Below the pieces are notes generated by a model. That model did not search any database. It was given only the letters and a program-made list of their open reading frames with translations, and had not been told where the DNA came from. The position numbers were made by a program, and so were the translations under genes. Positions 1 through 12,564 of a stretch of DNA of 64,000 nt are shown piece after piece (positions within the stretch are counted from its first letter, which is position 1; every line of letters begins with the position of its first letter). The DNA comes from Liolophura sinensis (taxonomy: Eukaryota; Mollusca; Polyplacophora; Chitonida; Chitonidae): positions 4,265,703 to 4,329,702 of the forward strand of contig NC_088301.1 of NCBI RefSeq assembly GCF_032854445.1. Reading direction: 5' to 3'.

Positions 1-245
1 TATTTATTTATTTATTTGGTTGATGTTTTACGCCGTATTCAATAATATTTCACTTACATGACAGCATTATGGGGGGAGGAAACCTGGCAAAGGCCGGGGG
101 GGGGGGGGGGAACCCACGACCATCCGCACGTTGCTGGCAGACCTTCCCACATACGGCCGGAGAGGAAGCCAGCATGAGCTGGACTTAAACTCACAGCGAC
201 ACCGCATTGGTGGGAGGCTTCTGGGTCATTGCGCTGCGCTACATG
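1..245 (-). mobile_element. tRNA-derived SINE, family I (reverse orientation, cut by window edge)
   Basis: Read on the minus strand, this is a family I SINE. It has the end of the tRNA-like head near 235 (GCGCTAGCGCAGCG-like), then the conserved body with CCGGCCGTA, GCTGGC and a poly-C stretch, and the 3' tail motif GTACGGCGTAAAACACC followed by AAATAAATA at the window start. A run of 12 G at 98-109 looks like an expanded homopolymer. The same body recurs at more than ten other places in the window. Confidence 0.85.
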
Positions 246-354
246 TCGTAATAAGGTTATCCTTACTGTGGGAGCTCTTCGTGTAGCTCAGGTGAGGCTA
301 TTTTGTCATCTTCTGCTCTACAGGGCACCTGTGTAAGAAACAAAAAAACTGCCT

Positions 355-975
355 AATTCAGATATCTTGAATTTATTTTAAGGTTTCTTGAATTAATTTT
401 CAGATATCTGCAATTCATTTCTAGATTTCTTAAATAGCAGCCTTGTGTTAATATATAGATCATGAGCTTCACATATCTGAAAATCCTTTTCAGACATCAA
501 AAATTCTTTTGAACATATCTCGGAATAAAAAACAAGGATGCACATAACCGTAAAAGAGCCACAGAAACTGCGCCAAAATGTACAAAATGCAATAACTGCT
601 CCCTGAGCGGAAACAGAATTAGTACAGATCTGCTCATGCGTAGGGGGCCTACTGCAAGCCATCATGGATGATCGTGGTGATATAATTAAGGAGCATACAT
701 TTTGTTCACATAAATAACCAGACAAATGTAGGGCACCTATCACAAAGAGACTTCCAGATCAAATTGACGTCTATTTAAGAGATCTTGAATTCATTTTGTT
801 ATATCTGGAAATGCTTTTTGTGATATATGCAGCACGAAATTTATTTTAGATATCTTAAAATGAATTTCAGATGTCTGAAAATGATTTCCAGATATGTCCA
901 AATGAACTCAAGATATCTGGAATGAATTCAAAATGTCTTAAATAAATGCTCTATGGCCGGAACGGCTTGCCATAG
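355..975. repeat. GATATC-phased repeat ending in GCTTGCCATA
   Basis: The stretch is built from loosely spaced copies of AGATATCT or degraded forms (AGATATGT, ATATCTGG) separated by about 15-25 AT-rich bases with AATTCA/TTAAAT spacers. It ends with GGAACGGCTTGCCATA at 959-974. The same design, with the same terminal GCTTGCCATA, occurs at 30899-31091, where both ends are present. The middle (about 560-770) is less repetitive and may be an insertion or decayed sequence. No coding potential was seen. It is probably a non-autonomous DNA element (MITE-like). Confidence 0.6.
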
Positions 976-1341
976 TAAGTTACAGCAAGATATGTCGGAA
1001 ATTTTGACTTTATACTTCCAGGATAAATAATTATTTAACATCATCAGAGTTTTAGAATTTATCAACAATCCAAATATGACCTAGTCCGATGGCTTATGAA
1101 ACTACTTTCAGTTTTATGCTTTTGGTATGAAAGTTGACATGTATGGGCAGGTAATCGAATATGTATTTATGGTTTTGCTGTTGGGGTGTTACTGTTAATA
1201 TTGCTGGATATCTAGAGCGCTTTTCAACCGCGTTTATACATGTCATTGTGTAACATTAAATCTAATCTTCTGATTCAGAATATTCAGAAATGTATATCAT
1301 CCAATTACATGTCTTGTCATATACGCTGCATGCCCAACTAC

Positions 1342-4300
1342 CTGAATGGCGGAACGCTACTTTGCGACATGTGTCGAAGATAAGTATGGAAGGGTGATAC
1401 CCACAAAGGACACAATGGAAACTGTAATCGTGGTCAGTTCATGCCTCGAAATGTAGGTATGCTTGATGTAAAGTGTAGGTATCAACATTCTCTCCGATCA
1501 TTTCTTGAAACATGGCAACAGACCGCCCTATTGCAACGTGGTTCTGAAAACAATTAAACGTCAAAATTTTATCTTCAATATTGATAACTGAAGTTTTAGT
1601 AAGTATATCCTGACTTGAGATAACATTAAACTGGAAGGTTTGTTGATGTTAAATTTTCTGTTAAAATCTACATTCTGCATGCTCAATAGAGTGAAATAAA
1701 TAAAATAGAGTAAATCTGACCATTCCATGCTGAATCATTAATACACTACATCATATTTACGTATATCACTCTCGCCAAAAGCTTTTGTGTTTTTTATGAG
1801 AACATTTCCAACGTGGGTGTATATTTGACCAAATATCCACATAATCTTTTCAATTATCGGACAGCTTTGCTCGCGATGCCGTGAGCGTATGATATATAGG
1901 ATCAGACATAAAGGCTTAATATAATTATTTAACAGTGAATATATTACAATGTCATGTTTAATATTAAGCCAAGCTGGTTTTTTCATTGTTCAGTTCTGCT
2001 TAGTGCCCTGAATTTGGACCTAGCTTGTGCCAGGATACCGTATGACAAGAATATTGTGGATATATCATGTCCATAACCATTCATTCCTTCAGTTGTTCAG
2101 AGCACAGTGACCTAAAGTTCTTGATAGTTGGAGACCTTACCTTTTACCACTAGTTGTAAATGTATTATTTTCGACTTGCTGGAAACAAGACGAACATCGA
2201 GTGGTCCTTGGCATCGAACACATGATGTTTCTCTTGGTGTGATTTCGAGGATACCGTCAAATTTGTGATTTCTGATAATTTGCCTGACTTCCAGAGGGAT
2301 ATCCTTTGGTATACTCCTTGGTAATGATCGGAAATGTTGGCTGTTATTTCTCAGTGGAACGGGCTTTTGGCTCCCGTTTACCTGTTCGGTGTCAGATTCT
2401 TGTTGGTCAGTTTCTTGATCAGATAATGACTGCACGTCATCTGACGATATCAATTCTGGTAGCTCTTGTTTTAGATACCATTTGCAGATGAGTTTATGGA
2501 GGCATGTGCGAATGCTTTTTGTGCACCTGCATATTGTGGTGTTTCTTTGTTAATCGTACGTTACTATAGTCCGTTGTAGTTTGCACCAGAACCTTTTTTC
2601 CCCGTGTACACAGACAGATGAATATGTCTAGGATAATAGGTCGACTGATGAGGTGGAATGAGTACTACAAATGGGCGTCCTGACCTTTCAGCTGTTTCTT
2701 GGCACTGCTTTAGTTCATTGTATCTACTTTCAGTGATGAAATTTTCACTCCGCATGCATTCAAGCGTGTCTTGTCTAAGAATCGTTTCTCTTCCAGGAAT
2801 GACATAAGGAACGGAACGAACGTGATCACACTCAAAGGAACTGTTCCCACCTCTTCTTGCCGCCGATTTCAACTCAATTCATGAGTTGTTTTCACAAATG
2901 CTGATCGGAGCATTTGTGAGCGTATTTTTCTGCAGATGTATCGTGATTTGAGGACCACTTCTTGATTTGGACGAACAATACACTCCTTTGGCTGGATAGA
3001 TTACAACAGTATGGTGATGATTGTAGACATTAACATCATGCTGTAGAGACTGGTGAGATTTCAAGTGCGATTTCATCCATTTCACTGTTATAATTTTACC
3101 ACATAGTGTACAACTTGCTCGAAGGGATGACGCCTTTGTTGAAATATGGGAATCTAATGATCTAGAACAAGTCGTCTTCAGATTAATACTCTGGGTGGCA
3201 TAGCAATGGTCTTTGTCACTTGTCACCGCGTCACTTTCCTGTGCCTCTACTGCGTTATTCTGATGGTTTTCTGATCTGTGTTTTGCAAGCAACGAATGAG
3301 AATTTTTCGCTGTACGGATAGAGGGGATTAATTTGGATGCAACAGGCGTGTTAAGACTATTAACACATGTTTGAACGTGGTGCTTCAAGTTTTCTTTGCG
3401 AATAATTATCCTTGAACATGACGTGCAATGGAAATGCCGTGTAGAACTGTGTTCAGTTAGATTTGACAAATAGATTATGAATCTGGCTTTGCTTTTGTTC
3501 TAGCTTTGTTCTAGCTTAAAAAGTTTGACCACAATTTACCTACTGTTCATGCATTAGGCATAAAGAGCTAACCACGAATGTGGCTTTGTTTTGGTTCTAA
3601 AGAAGTTTTCGCTTTTAGGCACACTTTATTCTGATTTTTGAGACACGATGCGAAAAGCAGTAATGGTGCAATGTTGAAAGTTGGTCAGCAGGACAAATTG
3701 TGCTCTTCTCTCGTATCAAATTATTTCAGATGAATAGTTTTCCAGTGATTGGCATTAAAATTTTTGCCACCGTTCATGCATTATGTAAGAAAAACATCTG
3801 TTGGCTTTCGAGTTACGGTTAGCGCAGCGGGAGCGTTCTTTACATTGTGTGGTATTAAAACATACACGCCAAATGACTACTCTGTTGGTCTAATAGAGAG
3901 AATATGTACACAAACACTACACAACTACTATTCACATGAGGCCATTGAGTAGAAGTTCAATTGCAGGCATAGATGATCTGATCTATTTGTGTTAGTTATT
4001 TTTTCCATTGCAAATTAGACACTTGCATTTGCCCGTCCGGAAGTTGATGGCATCTTTTTGTTTTACATCCATCGCCGGGGCCAATAACGAAAATAAGATC
4101 TGTAAGTTTAGATTTCCTTTGATACCTATTTTACTCTGCCTCATCAGTGGAAGAATATTTTAAATTGGCGTCACCTACAGAGCCGATAAATCTGCATATA
4201 CGTCTGGATGACCACTAGGAGTATACATTTCGAAAAAAGATGTAGAAAAATAATTTAAGAACATATCATCTCATTGACAGGGAATGTATCTATTTTTTTA

Positions 4301-4617
4301 ACATGAAAAGTTAATCAAAAAGCTCGCCTATCATGTAAAGCCGCAGACGATAACTATATATGTACACAGTATTTAAGATGAATGAAACGTATTGATGCTT
4401 AATTTTACGTACCGTTTTGTCCCTCGACGCGTGCTTTCCAGTGTACAGCTCTCAAATGGTTCTCTACTTTCTTCTTCCTTGTTGGCTTGAACTTTGACGG
4501 TGGACATAACGGACAATGGAATGAAATATAGTCTCCTTTACAACAATCCTTGCAACTTTTTACACAACTTAACAATTCATCCACAGACTGAATCACGACA
4601 GGTTGGTGTGCTGTCAT
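1342..4617 (-). pseudogene. Cys-rich zinc-finger gene, HMGXB3-like / KDZ-associated family, probably broken
   Basis: Five blocks read on the minus strand. Block a (4617 to about 4406) starts with ATG and carries FHCPLCPPSKF...NHLRAVH, a C2H2-like finger, ending at a GTACGT/GTAAAA donor. Block b (about 3445-2882) has two fingers, C-x2-C-x11-H-x4-C and C-x2-C-x11-H-x3-H. It runs into an in-frame TGA (2879-2881) and continues in the same frame as block c (to 2564) with SSFECDHVRSVPYVIPGRET. Block d (2526-2141) has a clean acceptor (TATGCAG) and donor (G|GTAAGG) and ends in SCVRCQGPLDV...SKIIHLQ. Block e (1543-1342) has acceptor TTGTTTTCAG and reads NHVAIGRSVAMFQEM, then FHCVLCGYHPSILIFDTCRK, interrupted by TGA at 1439-1441. 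The order of Cys motifs fits a family I know from molluscs and fish as HMGXB3-like or associated with KDZ transposons. The link between blocks d and e was not found. The two TGAs suggest a pseudogene; the family name is from memory. Confidence 0.5.
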
Positions 4618-4649
4618 TGTTACATTGCAGCGTCCAGAAATAAACTCGT

Positions 4650-6880
4650 CGGAAAAGTGGAAAGCTTTTATAAAAGCTATGTACTACATTAGCCAAACTG
4701 CAAAGCTAACAAGTCACCCTGATATAGTATTACTTCAGCAGACATGCGATGGGAAACTATGTTTACAAACACACCGCCACCTCGGCTTTCCACGGTCCAG
4801 ACACACAAAAGTTACCCATAAATTTGTTTTGTTTAGACATTGTGGCAAGTGATGCACGGAGGTATAAAAGTGTAGAAAGAGCAGGCCTATATACTGAATG
4901 TTCTTATAAACTCCACGTTTTTAACTTTGACTGAAAATGTTTTATCTTATAATCGAATTAGAAAATCATTTATACCTCTATCAACATCGAGTTTTTCCAA
5001 ATATTGTATTGCTCTGGCGTCCGAAAAACATAAACAAACTCGTACATGATAGAACTCGTTAATTTTTCTGGAAATAACTCTCCACCGTCGAATTCCAAGT
5101 AAATTGGGATTAGGAGACATGAAGATCATTCATGTGAGACAACATGTCCATATGAACAAAATAAAATAGTCCTACTTAATTTCTAAGATGAAGGTATTGG
5201 TCCGAAGTACATTTTAAATTCTTCAACCATAACAAAAGTTATCACGGCACTGCAGATATGACTTTCAAGCACTATAGTAGGCCCAATGTGCTAGGTAGTA
5301 CAAATGAAATGGTATTTGCTTGACATACTTCCTTTTTAGCCATTTCATGAGGATTTCATTCATTGTATGAATAAAATCAAAGCCCTATTCAAAAAGCCCG
5401 ACCCCAATTCATATTGTATTATACATGGATCTTCTGCTGCTTGGTTGTCGGGCAGGGAAAGGCAAATTTTAATGCGAATTGAGTTACATAATTACATTGA
5501 CGGTATATTTACATACACCTGTATTGTTGCATTCTTTTGCCTGTACACATATTTGTTAAGAAATATTTTGTGATGTGTGGATTTTTATGATTCTGATCAT
5601 TTTATTTTTTAAAACTTAATATTAGTAGTAATAAATGCATCTTGCTTAGGTCAAAGAAAACAATTCTGGGTATGAGAAAGTTATAGCTGACAGATTTCCT
5701 TGACAAGGAGATAAGTCTGAATTCCTTTTTAAGTCTGAGGACTATAATGTCTTTCTAAAAATTCCACCGTGGTTTGCTGGGCTAGGATGTTATATACATT
5801 ACGTTGTGAATAAACAAACCATGTGTCCTAAAGAGAGGATGGCGTTAAACAATAATCAAATAAATAAATACATAAATAAAGCAAGTAACTTTATGGTAGC
5901 GCGACATATGAAAACCCTATAAGATGGAGACGCCTAATTTAGTTTCAATATAAATGTTTTCACTTAGAGAATTCAGGAGCAATAAAGCGGGCGATCACTT
6001 GTCCACCAGTGAAATCTGATATATGTGGATGTAAGCCTCTGCGGTATAACAAAATAAACTGGGTCATGCATGAAAGTCAGAGGTCAGACACACAGAATTT
6101 AGACGCTTGAACCTTTCTCTGCCATAAGAGGAAATAATGTGTGGGGTGTGTTAAGAAGCAAACTCTGAAAAACTTACTTGATATCTTTGGCAAAATAAGC
6201 TTTCTTAAATATTCAATGTTTTTCGCACTTTACAAATTATGGTCTCAAGCTACATATGTGTATTTTTGGGGTTATAAATAAGGCTATACAACAGCAGCAA
6301 AGACCTTGTTTGTCCTTATCAAGGAACTGAGCGTAACAAGTCGCCAGGCTTTATATCTCTGCAAGTTTTTACAAACTAATTAAATGGCCATTGAACGTTA
6401 ATTGACAACAAGAGCGCTGTGAACAGCTATGCACAGGCAGAGATCAAAAGGGATTACAACATTAAGCGTCAGAAGTTTACTGTACACAGAATAAAGCAAA
6501 AATAATAATCATGTACATAAAACATATAACATTTCTAAGTAACAATAAACAACCTATGGTTAATTACCACACAAGTGTCATCAGGCTGGCGAAAAGCTAT
6601 TATATAACTTATAGGGCTTCCATTCAAATCGGGCTATTACTTAGTTTTAAAAAAGTTTCCTAAACATGTAACAAACCCTGGTATCCATCACCTTACATAC
6701 ATACTTATACATTATATGTTATATATATTTCTCAGAAATAAACAAGGCAACAGTCCTCCGCATATAGATTTTAGCTGTACCAAAACGACATATAACTTAT
6801 CTATTGTCCTCATAAGTGTGTGTCAATCAATCAGTTAAATCTTTATTAGAAGTTAATTTGGTAATCATCAATGTTGTACT
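4650..6880. other. AT-rich stretch, no gene recognised
   Basis: No ORF with recognisable content or convincing splice signals was found. A SINE-tail-like fragment (GGCGTTAAACAATAATCAAATAAATAAATA type) lies near 5850-5880. The rest looks like ordinary AT-rich intergenic DNA upstream of the zinc-finger gene. Confidence 0.5.
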
Positions 6881-6889
6881 GCATACCTG

Positions 6890-9800
6890 AAGGATGGAAA
6901 ACTTTATACCTATAAAGGTTGAACTTTATACCTATAGGAAGGTAAATCAGCCACCGTCCTTCTCATGGATGTTGTACTCTATAGCTATAGGAAGGTAAAC
7001 TGGTCACCGTCCTCCTCGTGGATGTTGAATTTTATACATGTAGAAAGGTTAATTAGCCACTCTCCTTCTCGTGGATGTTGTACTTTATAACTATGGGAAG
7101 ATAAATTTTCCACCGTCCTCCTCGTGGATGTGGTACCTTATACGTATGGGAAAGCAAATTAGCCACCGTCTTCCTCATGGATGTTGTACTTTATACCAGT
7201 AGGAATGTAAATTAGCCACCGTCCTCCTCATGGATGTTGTACCTCATGCTTACATGGAGGTAAGTTAGCCACCGTCCTCCTCGTGGATGTTGTACTTTAT
7301 ACCTACATGGAGGTAAATTAGCCACCGTCCTCCTCATGGATGTTGTACTTTATACCAGTAGGAAGGTAAATTAGGCACCGTCCTCCTCGTGGATGTTGTA
7401 CTTTATACCAGTAGGAAGGTAAACTAGCCACCGTCCTCCTCGTGGATGTTGAACTTTATACCTATAGAAAGGTAAACTAGCCACCGTCCTCCTCGTGGAT
7501 GTTGTACCTCATGCTTACATGGAGGTAAGTTAGCCTCCGTCCTCCTCGTGGATGTTGTACCTTATACCTACATGGAGGTAAATTAGCCACCGTCCTCCTC
7601 ATGGATGTTGTACTTTATACCAGTAGGAAGGTAAATTAGGCACCGTCCTCCTCGTGGATGTTGTACTTTATACCAGTAGGAAGGTAAACTAGCCACCGTC
7701 CTCCTCGTGGATGTTGAACTTTATACCTATAGAAAGGTAAACTAGTCACCGTCCTCCTCGTGGATGTTGTACTTTATACCTATATGAAGGTAAATTAGCC
7801 ACCGTCCTCCTCGTGGATGTTGTACCTCATGCTTACATGGAGGTAAGTTAGCCACCGTCCTCCTCGTGGATGTTGTACCTTATACCTACATGGAGGTAAA
7901 TTAGCCACCGTCCTCCTCATGGATGTTGTACTTTATACCAGTAGGAAGGTAAATTAGGCACCGTCCTCCTCGTGGAAGTTGTACCTGACACTTCCAGAAA
8001 GGTAAACTAGCCACCGTCCTCCTCGTGGATGTTGTACTTTATACCAGTAGGAAGGTAAACTAGTCACCGTCCTCCTCGTGGATGTTGAACTTTATACCTA
8101 TAGAAAGGGAAACTAGTCACCGTCCTCCTCGTGGATGTTGAATTTTATACATGTAGGAAGGTAAATTAGCCACCGTCCTCCTTATGGATGTTGTACTTTA
8201 TACTAGTAGGAAGGTAAATTAGGCGCCGTCCTCCTCGTGGATGTTGTACCTGACACCTCCAGAAAGGTAAACTAGCCATCGTCCTCCTCGTGGATGTTGT
8301 ACTTTATACCAGTAGGAAGGTAAACTAGTCACCGTCCTCCTCGTGGATGTTGAAGTTTATACCTATAGAAAGGTAAACTAGTCACCGTCCTCCTCGTGGA
8401 TGTTGTACTCTATACCTATAGGAAGGTAAACTGGTCACCGTCCTCCTCGTGGATGTTGAATTTTATACATGCAGGAAGGTAAATTAGCCACCGTCCTCCT
8501 CGTGGATGTTGTACTTTATACCTACATGAAGGTAAATTAGCCACCGTCCTCCTCGTGGATGTTGTACTTTATGGCTAAAGGAAGGTAAATTAGCCACCGT
8601 CCTCCTCGTGGATGTTGTACTTTATACCTATATGAAGGTAAATTAGCCACCGTCCTCCTCGTGGATGTTGTACCTCATGCTTACATGGAGGTAAGTTAGC
8701 CACCGTCCTTCTCGTGGATGTTGTACCTTATACCTACATGGAGGTAAATTAGCCACCGTCCTCCTTATGGATGTTGTACTTTATACCTATATGAAGGTAA
8801 ATTAGCCACCGTCCTCCTCGTGGATGTTGTACTTTATACCTATGGGAAAGCAAATTAGCCACCGTCCTCCGCGTGGATGTTGTACCTCATGCCTACATGG
8901 AGGTAAGTTAGCCACCGTCCTCCTCCTGGATGTTGTACCTTATACCTACATGGAGGTAAATTAGCCACCGTCCTCCTCATGGATGTTGTACTTTATACCA
9001 GTAGGAAGGTAAATTAGGCACAGTCCTCCTCGTGGATGTTATACCTGACACCTCCAGAAAGGTAAACTAGCCAACGTTCCCTTCGTGGATGTTGTACTTT
9101 ACACCTGAGGAAAGGTAAATTAGCCACCGTCCTCTTTGTGGATGTTGTACCTAATACCTGCAGGAAGGTAAATTGGCCACCGTCCTCCTCATGGATGTTG
9201 TACTTTATACCTATAGTAAGGTAAATTAGCCTCCGTGTTCTTTGTAGATGTTGTACCTGATACCTGCAGGAAGGTAAACTGGTCACCGTCCTCCTCATGG
9301 GTGTTGTACCTTATACCTGCAGGAAGGTAAATTAGCCACCGTCCTCCTCGTGGATGTTGTACTTTATGGCTATAGGAAGGTAAATTAGCCACCGTCCTCC
9401 TCGTGGATATTGTACTTTATACCTATATGAGGGTAAATTAGCCACCGTCCTCCTCATGGATGTTGTACCTTATACCTATATGAAGTTAAATTAGCCACCG
9501 TCCTCCTCGTGGATGTTGTACCTGATACCTGCAGTAAGGTAAAGTAGCCACCGTCCTCCTCGTGGAGGTTCTACCTGATACCTATAGGAAGGTAAACTAG
9601 CAACCGTCCTCCTCGTGGATGTTGTACTTTATGGCTATAGGAAGGTAGGCTAAATTAGCCACCGTCCTTCTCGTGGATGTTGTACTTTATATACGAGGGT
9701 AAACGGTGGCTAATTTGAGGGTAAATTAGCCACCGTCCTCCTCGTGGATGTTGTACCTTTTACCTGGAGGAAGGTAAATTAGCCACTGTCCTTCTCGTCG

Positions 9801-9912
9801 ATGTTGTATCTTATGCCAGTAGGAAGGTAAATTAGCCACCGTCCTCCTCGTGGATGTTATACTTTATACCTATGGGGAGGTGAACTAGGCAAGGTCCTCC
9901 TCGTGGATCTTT
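6890..9912. repeat. 53-bp minisatellite, about 57 units
   Basis: The unit is 53 bp, with the constant core CCACCGTCCTCCTCGTGGAT followed by GTTGTACTTTATACC, a variable segment (CAGTAGG, TATAGAAAGG, ACATGGAGG) and GGTAAATTAG. For example, cores start at 7428 and 7481, exactly 53 apart. The variant ACCTCATGCTTACATGGAGG recurs near 7241, 7506, 7823, 8672 and 8884, at spacings close to multiples of 53, so there is some higher-order organisation. The unit is not a multiple of three, so the long ORFs running through it are frame-cycling artefacts. Remnants of the core (TTCTCCTCGTGGA) reappear at 10155-10185. Confidence 0.95.
9704..9735. repeat. Perfect hairpin inside the minisatellite
   Basis: The arms CGGTGGCTAATTT (9704-9716) and AAATTAGCCACCG (9723-9735) are perfect reverse complements around the 6-base loop GAGGGT. 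The right arm is the normal unit sequence; the left arm is an inverted piece of the same unit, so a short stretch of the array has been flipped. Confidence 0.9.
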
Positions 9913-9914
9913 AA

Positions 9915-10875
9915 TATTTTTTCTTCACGTTAGTGATGGAGGACTATTAGGTTACTAATTAACAATGACACATTAGAGAAGGTCTTCAGGGTTACCGTAA
10001 TGTCTGTGTTTTCGGATAATAAGGGGTTTAAAGTGTTGAGAATTTATCTGGTCGGCTATAGGCCTATATAAATATACAGGCCTATAGTCTCGTACCTTGC
10101 CCAATTATTCGTAAACGAACAAGTTACTTGTTCCGTTCTGCTCATGGATGTCCGTTCTCCTCGTGGACGTTCTCCTCGTGGATGGCGGCTGCCCAGTGCT
10201 ACTCTGTCAATCGCCTCGGTTGTCCGAGCTATGAAAACCAACCAATTAGAACGCGTTTCAAGGCTCGTACCTTGCCCTGCTATTCGCAAAGGCAAAGCCC
10301 ATAAAATATCGCAAAGGTCAATAGACATCATAACAGTGTAAACTTTTAAGAATTGATCACAGGGGTCATGATGAGCTGTAGACAACCGAAGATGCGTTGG
10401 GCACCAAAAATTGTCAATTTGTAAATTAGCTTTAAGATCGCGTGATTCAATTTTTGAAACGGATTTATCTTATGTGAACACGTTACGCAACATAATGAAG
10501 GCCTCTTATCTTTATGGCTTTTGAAACACTAGTAATGGGAGTGTACATGTACAATTATGTGCACGTATCGACATATGAGCTCATCGTGGGAGACGGAACG
10601 TCGTGGATGAATGCTGACCTTCGACCCATTTTAGGCCACTAAAATCGGAATAAACGTTTTGTTTTTTTCTTCTTCTTTTTTTAAATAATCGATATTCGTA
10701 ACTTTTGCTATCTTTACAATGAATACCAAGAGATTTTCTTGGGAACATATTTTACAGAACAAACAAAGCCAGCGTTCGGATAATTCACGGTGTATTTCTG
10801 GAGATGTCTTCATTTTTTTCTGACTATAATTGTACGGAGTACGTACCTAACTGACTATATAGGGCCTCGGCGTCA

Positions 10876-10940
<65 letters not shown>

Positions 10941-11570
10941 ACAGTTTAGGAGTTGGAAAAAAAAAACTTTGTGGCACTTCCAAACGCCCATCGAATTAGT
11001 TAAGAAAGGGCTGGCAATGTATATACAACTGTACCGTTGAAGACACACTTCCGTCATTTCTCAAATTTAATTTTTAGATATTCCATCGACACTCCGAAAG
11101 CATATATGGGAACAAATGTATGACTTCAAATTTGCATTGATGTTTTTTTTTGTAAAAATATTGTATGATAATCCAAAATCACAAAGAAAGTTGGCGTCAT
11201 GTGAAAATCTGTGATACAAAAGATGGGCCTACCTGCGATAATGACATCAATTCATCACGATGAATTTCATTTCTCGAAGGTTATTTCTGATAAAGAGTGC
11301 ATGGAATTAACTTTTTGGAAATTCTTAAAACACGATACAAACCTGTCCCATTAGAGAATGGGAGCTAATAAACAAATGGCAGTGTTCAGGGTAGGATTAC
11401 AACACAAGTGTTTCAACGAACTCTACACATTGAACATATGAATGAAAGAAGGATTCATGTTTTGCCATAAGTGGTTAAGGCAACATTGGTAGCATTTCAG
11501 GCATGAGAATGAAAACATCCAAAATCGGAAGAAAAAGCCAACAGAAACTTGTAAAATTAAAATGAACTTT
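9915..11570. other. Intergenic stretch after the minisatellite
   Basis: No gene was recognised. It holds decayed minisatellite core copies at 10155-10185 and a TA microsatellite at 10878-10934. Confidence 0.5.
10878..10934. repeat. (TA)n microsatellite
   Basis: Uninterrupted TA dinucleotides, about 28 repeats. Peptides of alternating Ile and Tyr predicted here are artefacts. Confidence 0.97.
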
Positions 11571-11579
11571 TGAAAAACT

Positions 11580-11772
11580 GTAATTTATTTATTTATTTGA
11601 TTGGTGTTTTACGCCGTACTCAAGAATATTTCACTTATACGACGGCGGCCAGCATTATGGTGGGTGGAAACCGGGCAGGGCTCAGAGGAAACCCACGACC
11701 ATCCGCAGGTTGCTGGAAGACCTTCCCACGTACGGCCGGAGAGGAAGCCAGCGTGAGCTGGACTTGAACTGT
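11580..11772 (-). mobile_element. SINE family I, 5'-truncated
   Basis: Minus orientation. It starts (on +) with the inverted AAATAAATA tail and the complement of GTACGGCGTAAAACACC, runs through the body (GGCCGCCGTCGTATAAG, complement of CCGGCCGTACGTGGGAAGG) and stops at GGACTTGAACT, before the tRNA-like head. Confidence 0.9.
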
Positions 11773-12034
11773 AATTTAAAAATACATTTTACATATATTA
11801 CATAACATAATTTTACAGATAGTTCTTATTACAAAATTATCGTAAATATTTAACTGCGGCATCACTGGCAACGCTGTCAAAAGGGACAACATCCTGACAC
11901 GTGCAAGTACAAAAGTTGACTTAAAAGTGGCAGGATAATCTATAAAATACACATCAACAAAGCGTTATAGAAAGCCTAAACTGAAGGGCGTGTAAAAATG
12001 CATACATAAAAGCTTTTTTATATAACCGTTAAAA

Positions 12035-12210
12035 TTGATTGGTGTCGTCGCACCCGGGGTCAGGTTTGTGGATACGGAGGCTACATGAGTGCGAGGACTA
12101 AACCATCATCCAGATAAATGAAGAACAAAGCCTGTGACTTAAAGCTGAAGCCGAACCAACGACAGTTGGATTCGAACCCGCGACCTCATTTTTGGGTGGT
12201 CCAAGGAGGA
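12035..12210 (-). mobile_element. tRNA-headed SINE-like fragment, family III
   Basis: On the minus strand the sequence shows a B-box-like GCGGGTTCGAATCC near 12175, followed by a non-tRNA body and a tail entering CGACGACACCAATCAA. It is not family I or II. The A-box side is not recognisable, so it is truncated or diverged. Confidence 0.5.
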
Positions 12211-12564
12211 TACAATGGTAACACTTTCGTAGGATTCGACCCGTAACAGGGTAGAATGCAGTATCTACAAATGCAGAATGAATGGGAATGGGCCTTTGGT
12301 CTAGTATAAGAAGCAAAGGCTATGTTCCTGAAGGTCGTTGGTTGTAACAGCAACAGGGTAGGCCCTATACATAAATAAAGGTAGCTTATATTTTACGAAG
12401 AAATAATCCTGTGATAAACATAAGCTGATTTACGTAATTATAGCCTCCAGTTATTATAGACTGGCCCCTTCAATGAAGTACTAGTTAACTCTCATTGATT
12501 CAGTAGTTTCACAGCATGCGACAAAACCCAATGTAACGTTTGTTGTACTAGTATATGGCACACG

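Noticed and set aside
1439-2881. Selenocysteine recoding of the two TGA codons in the zinc-finger gene
   Set aside because: No SECIS-like structure was noticed, and the family is not known to use selenocysteine. Nonsense mutation or an unrecognised intron is simpler.
9014-9392. Repetitive ORFs of 67-94 codons inside the minisatellite
   Set aside because: The unit length is not a multiple of three, so the peptide is a frame-cycling by-product with no start or splice context.
6890-9912. CRISPR-like regular repeat array
   Set aside because: The 53-bp units are contiguous without unique spacers, and the window is eukaryotic: it is a minisatellite.
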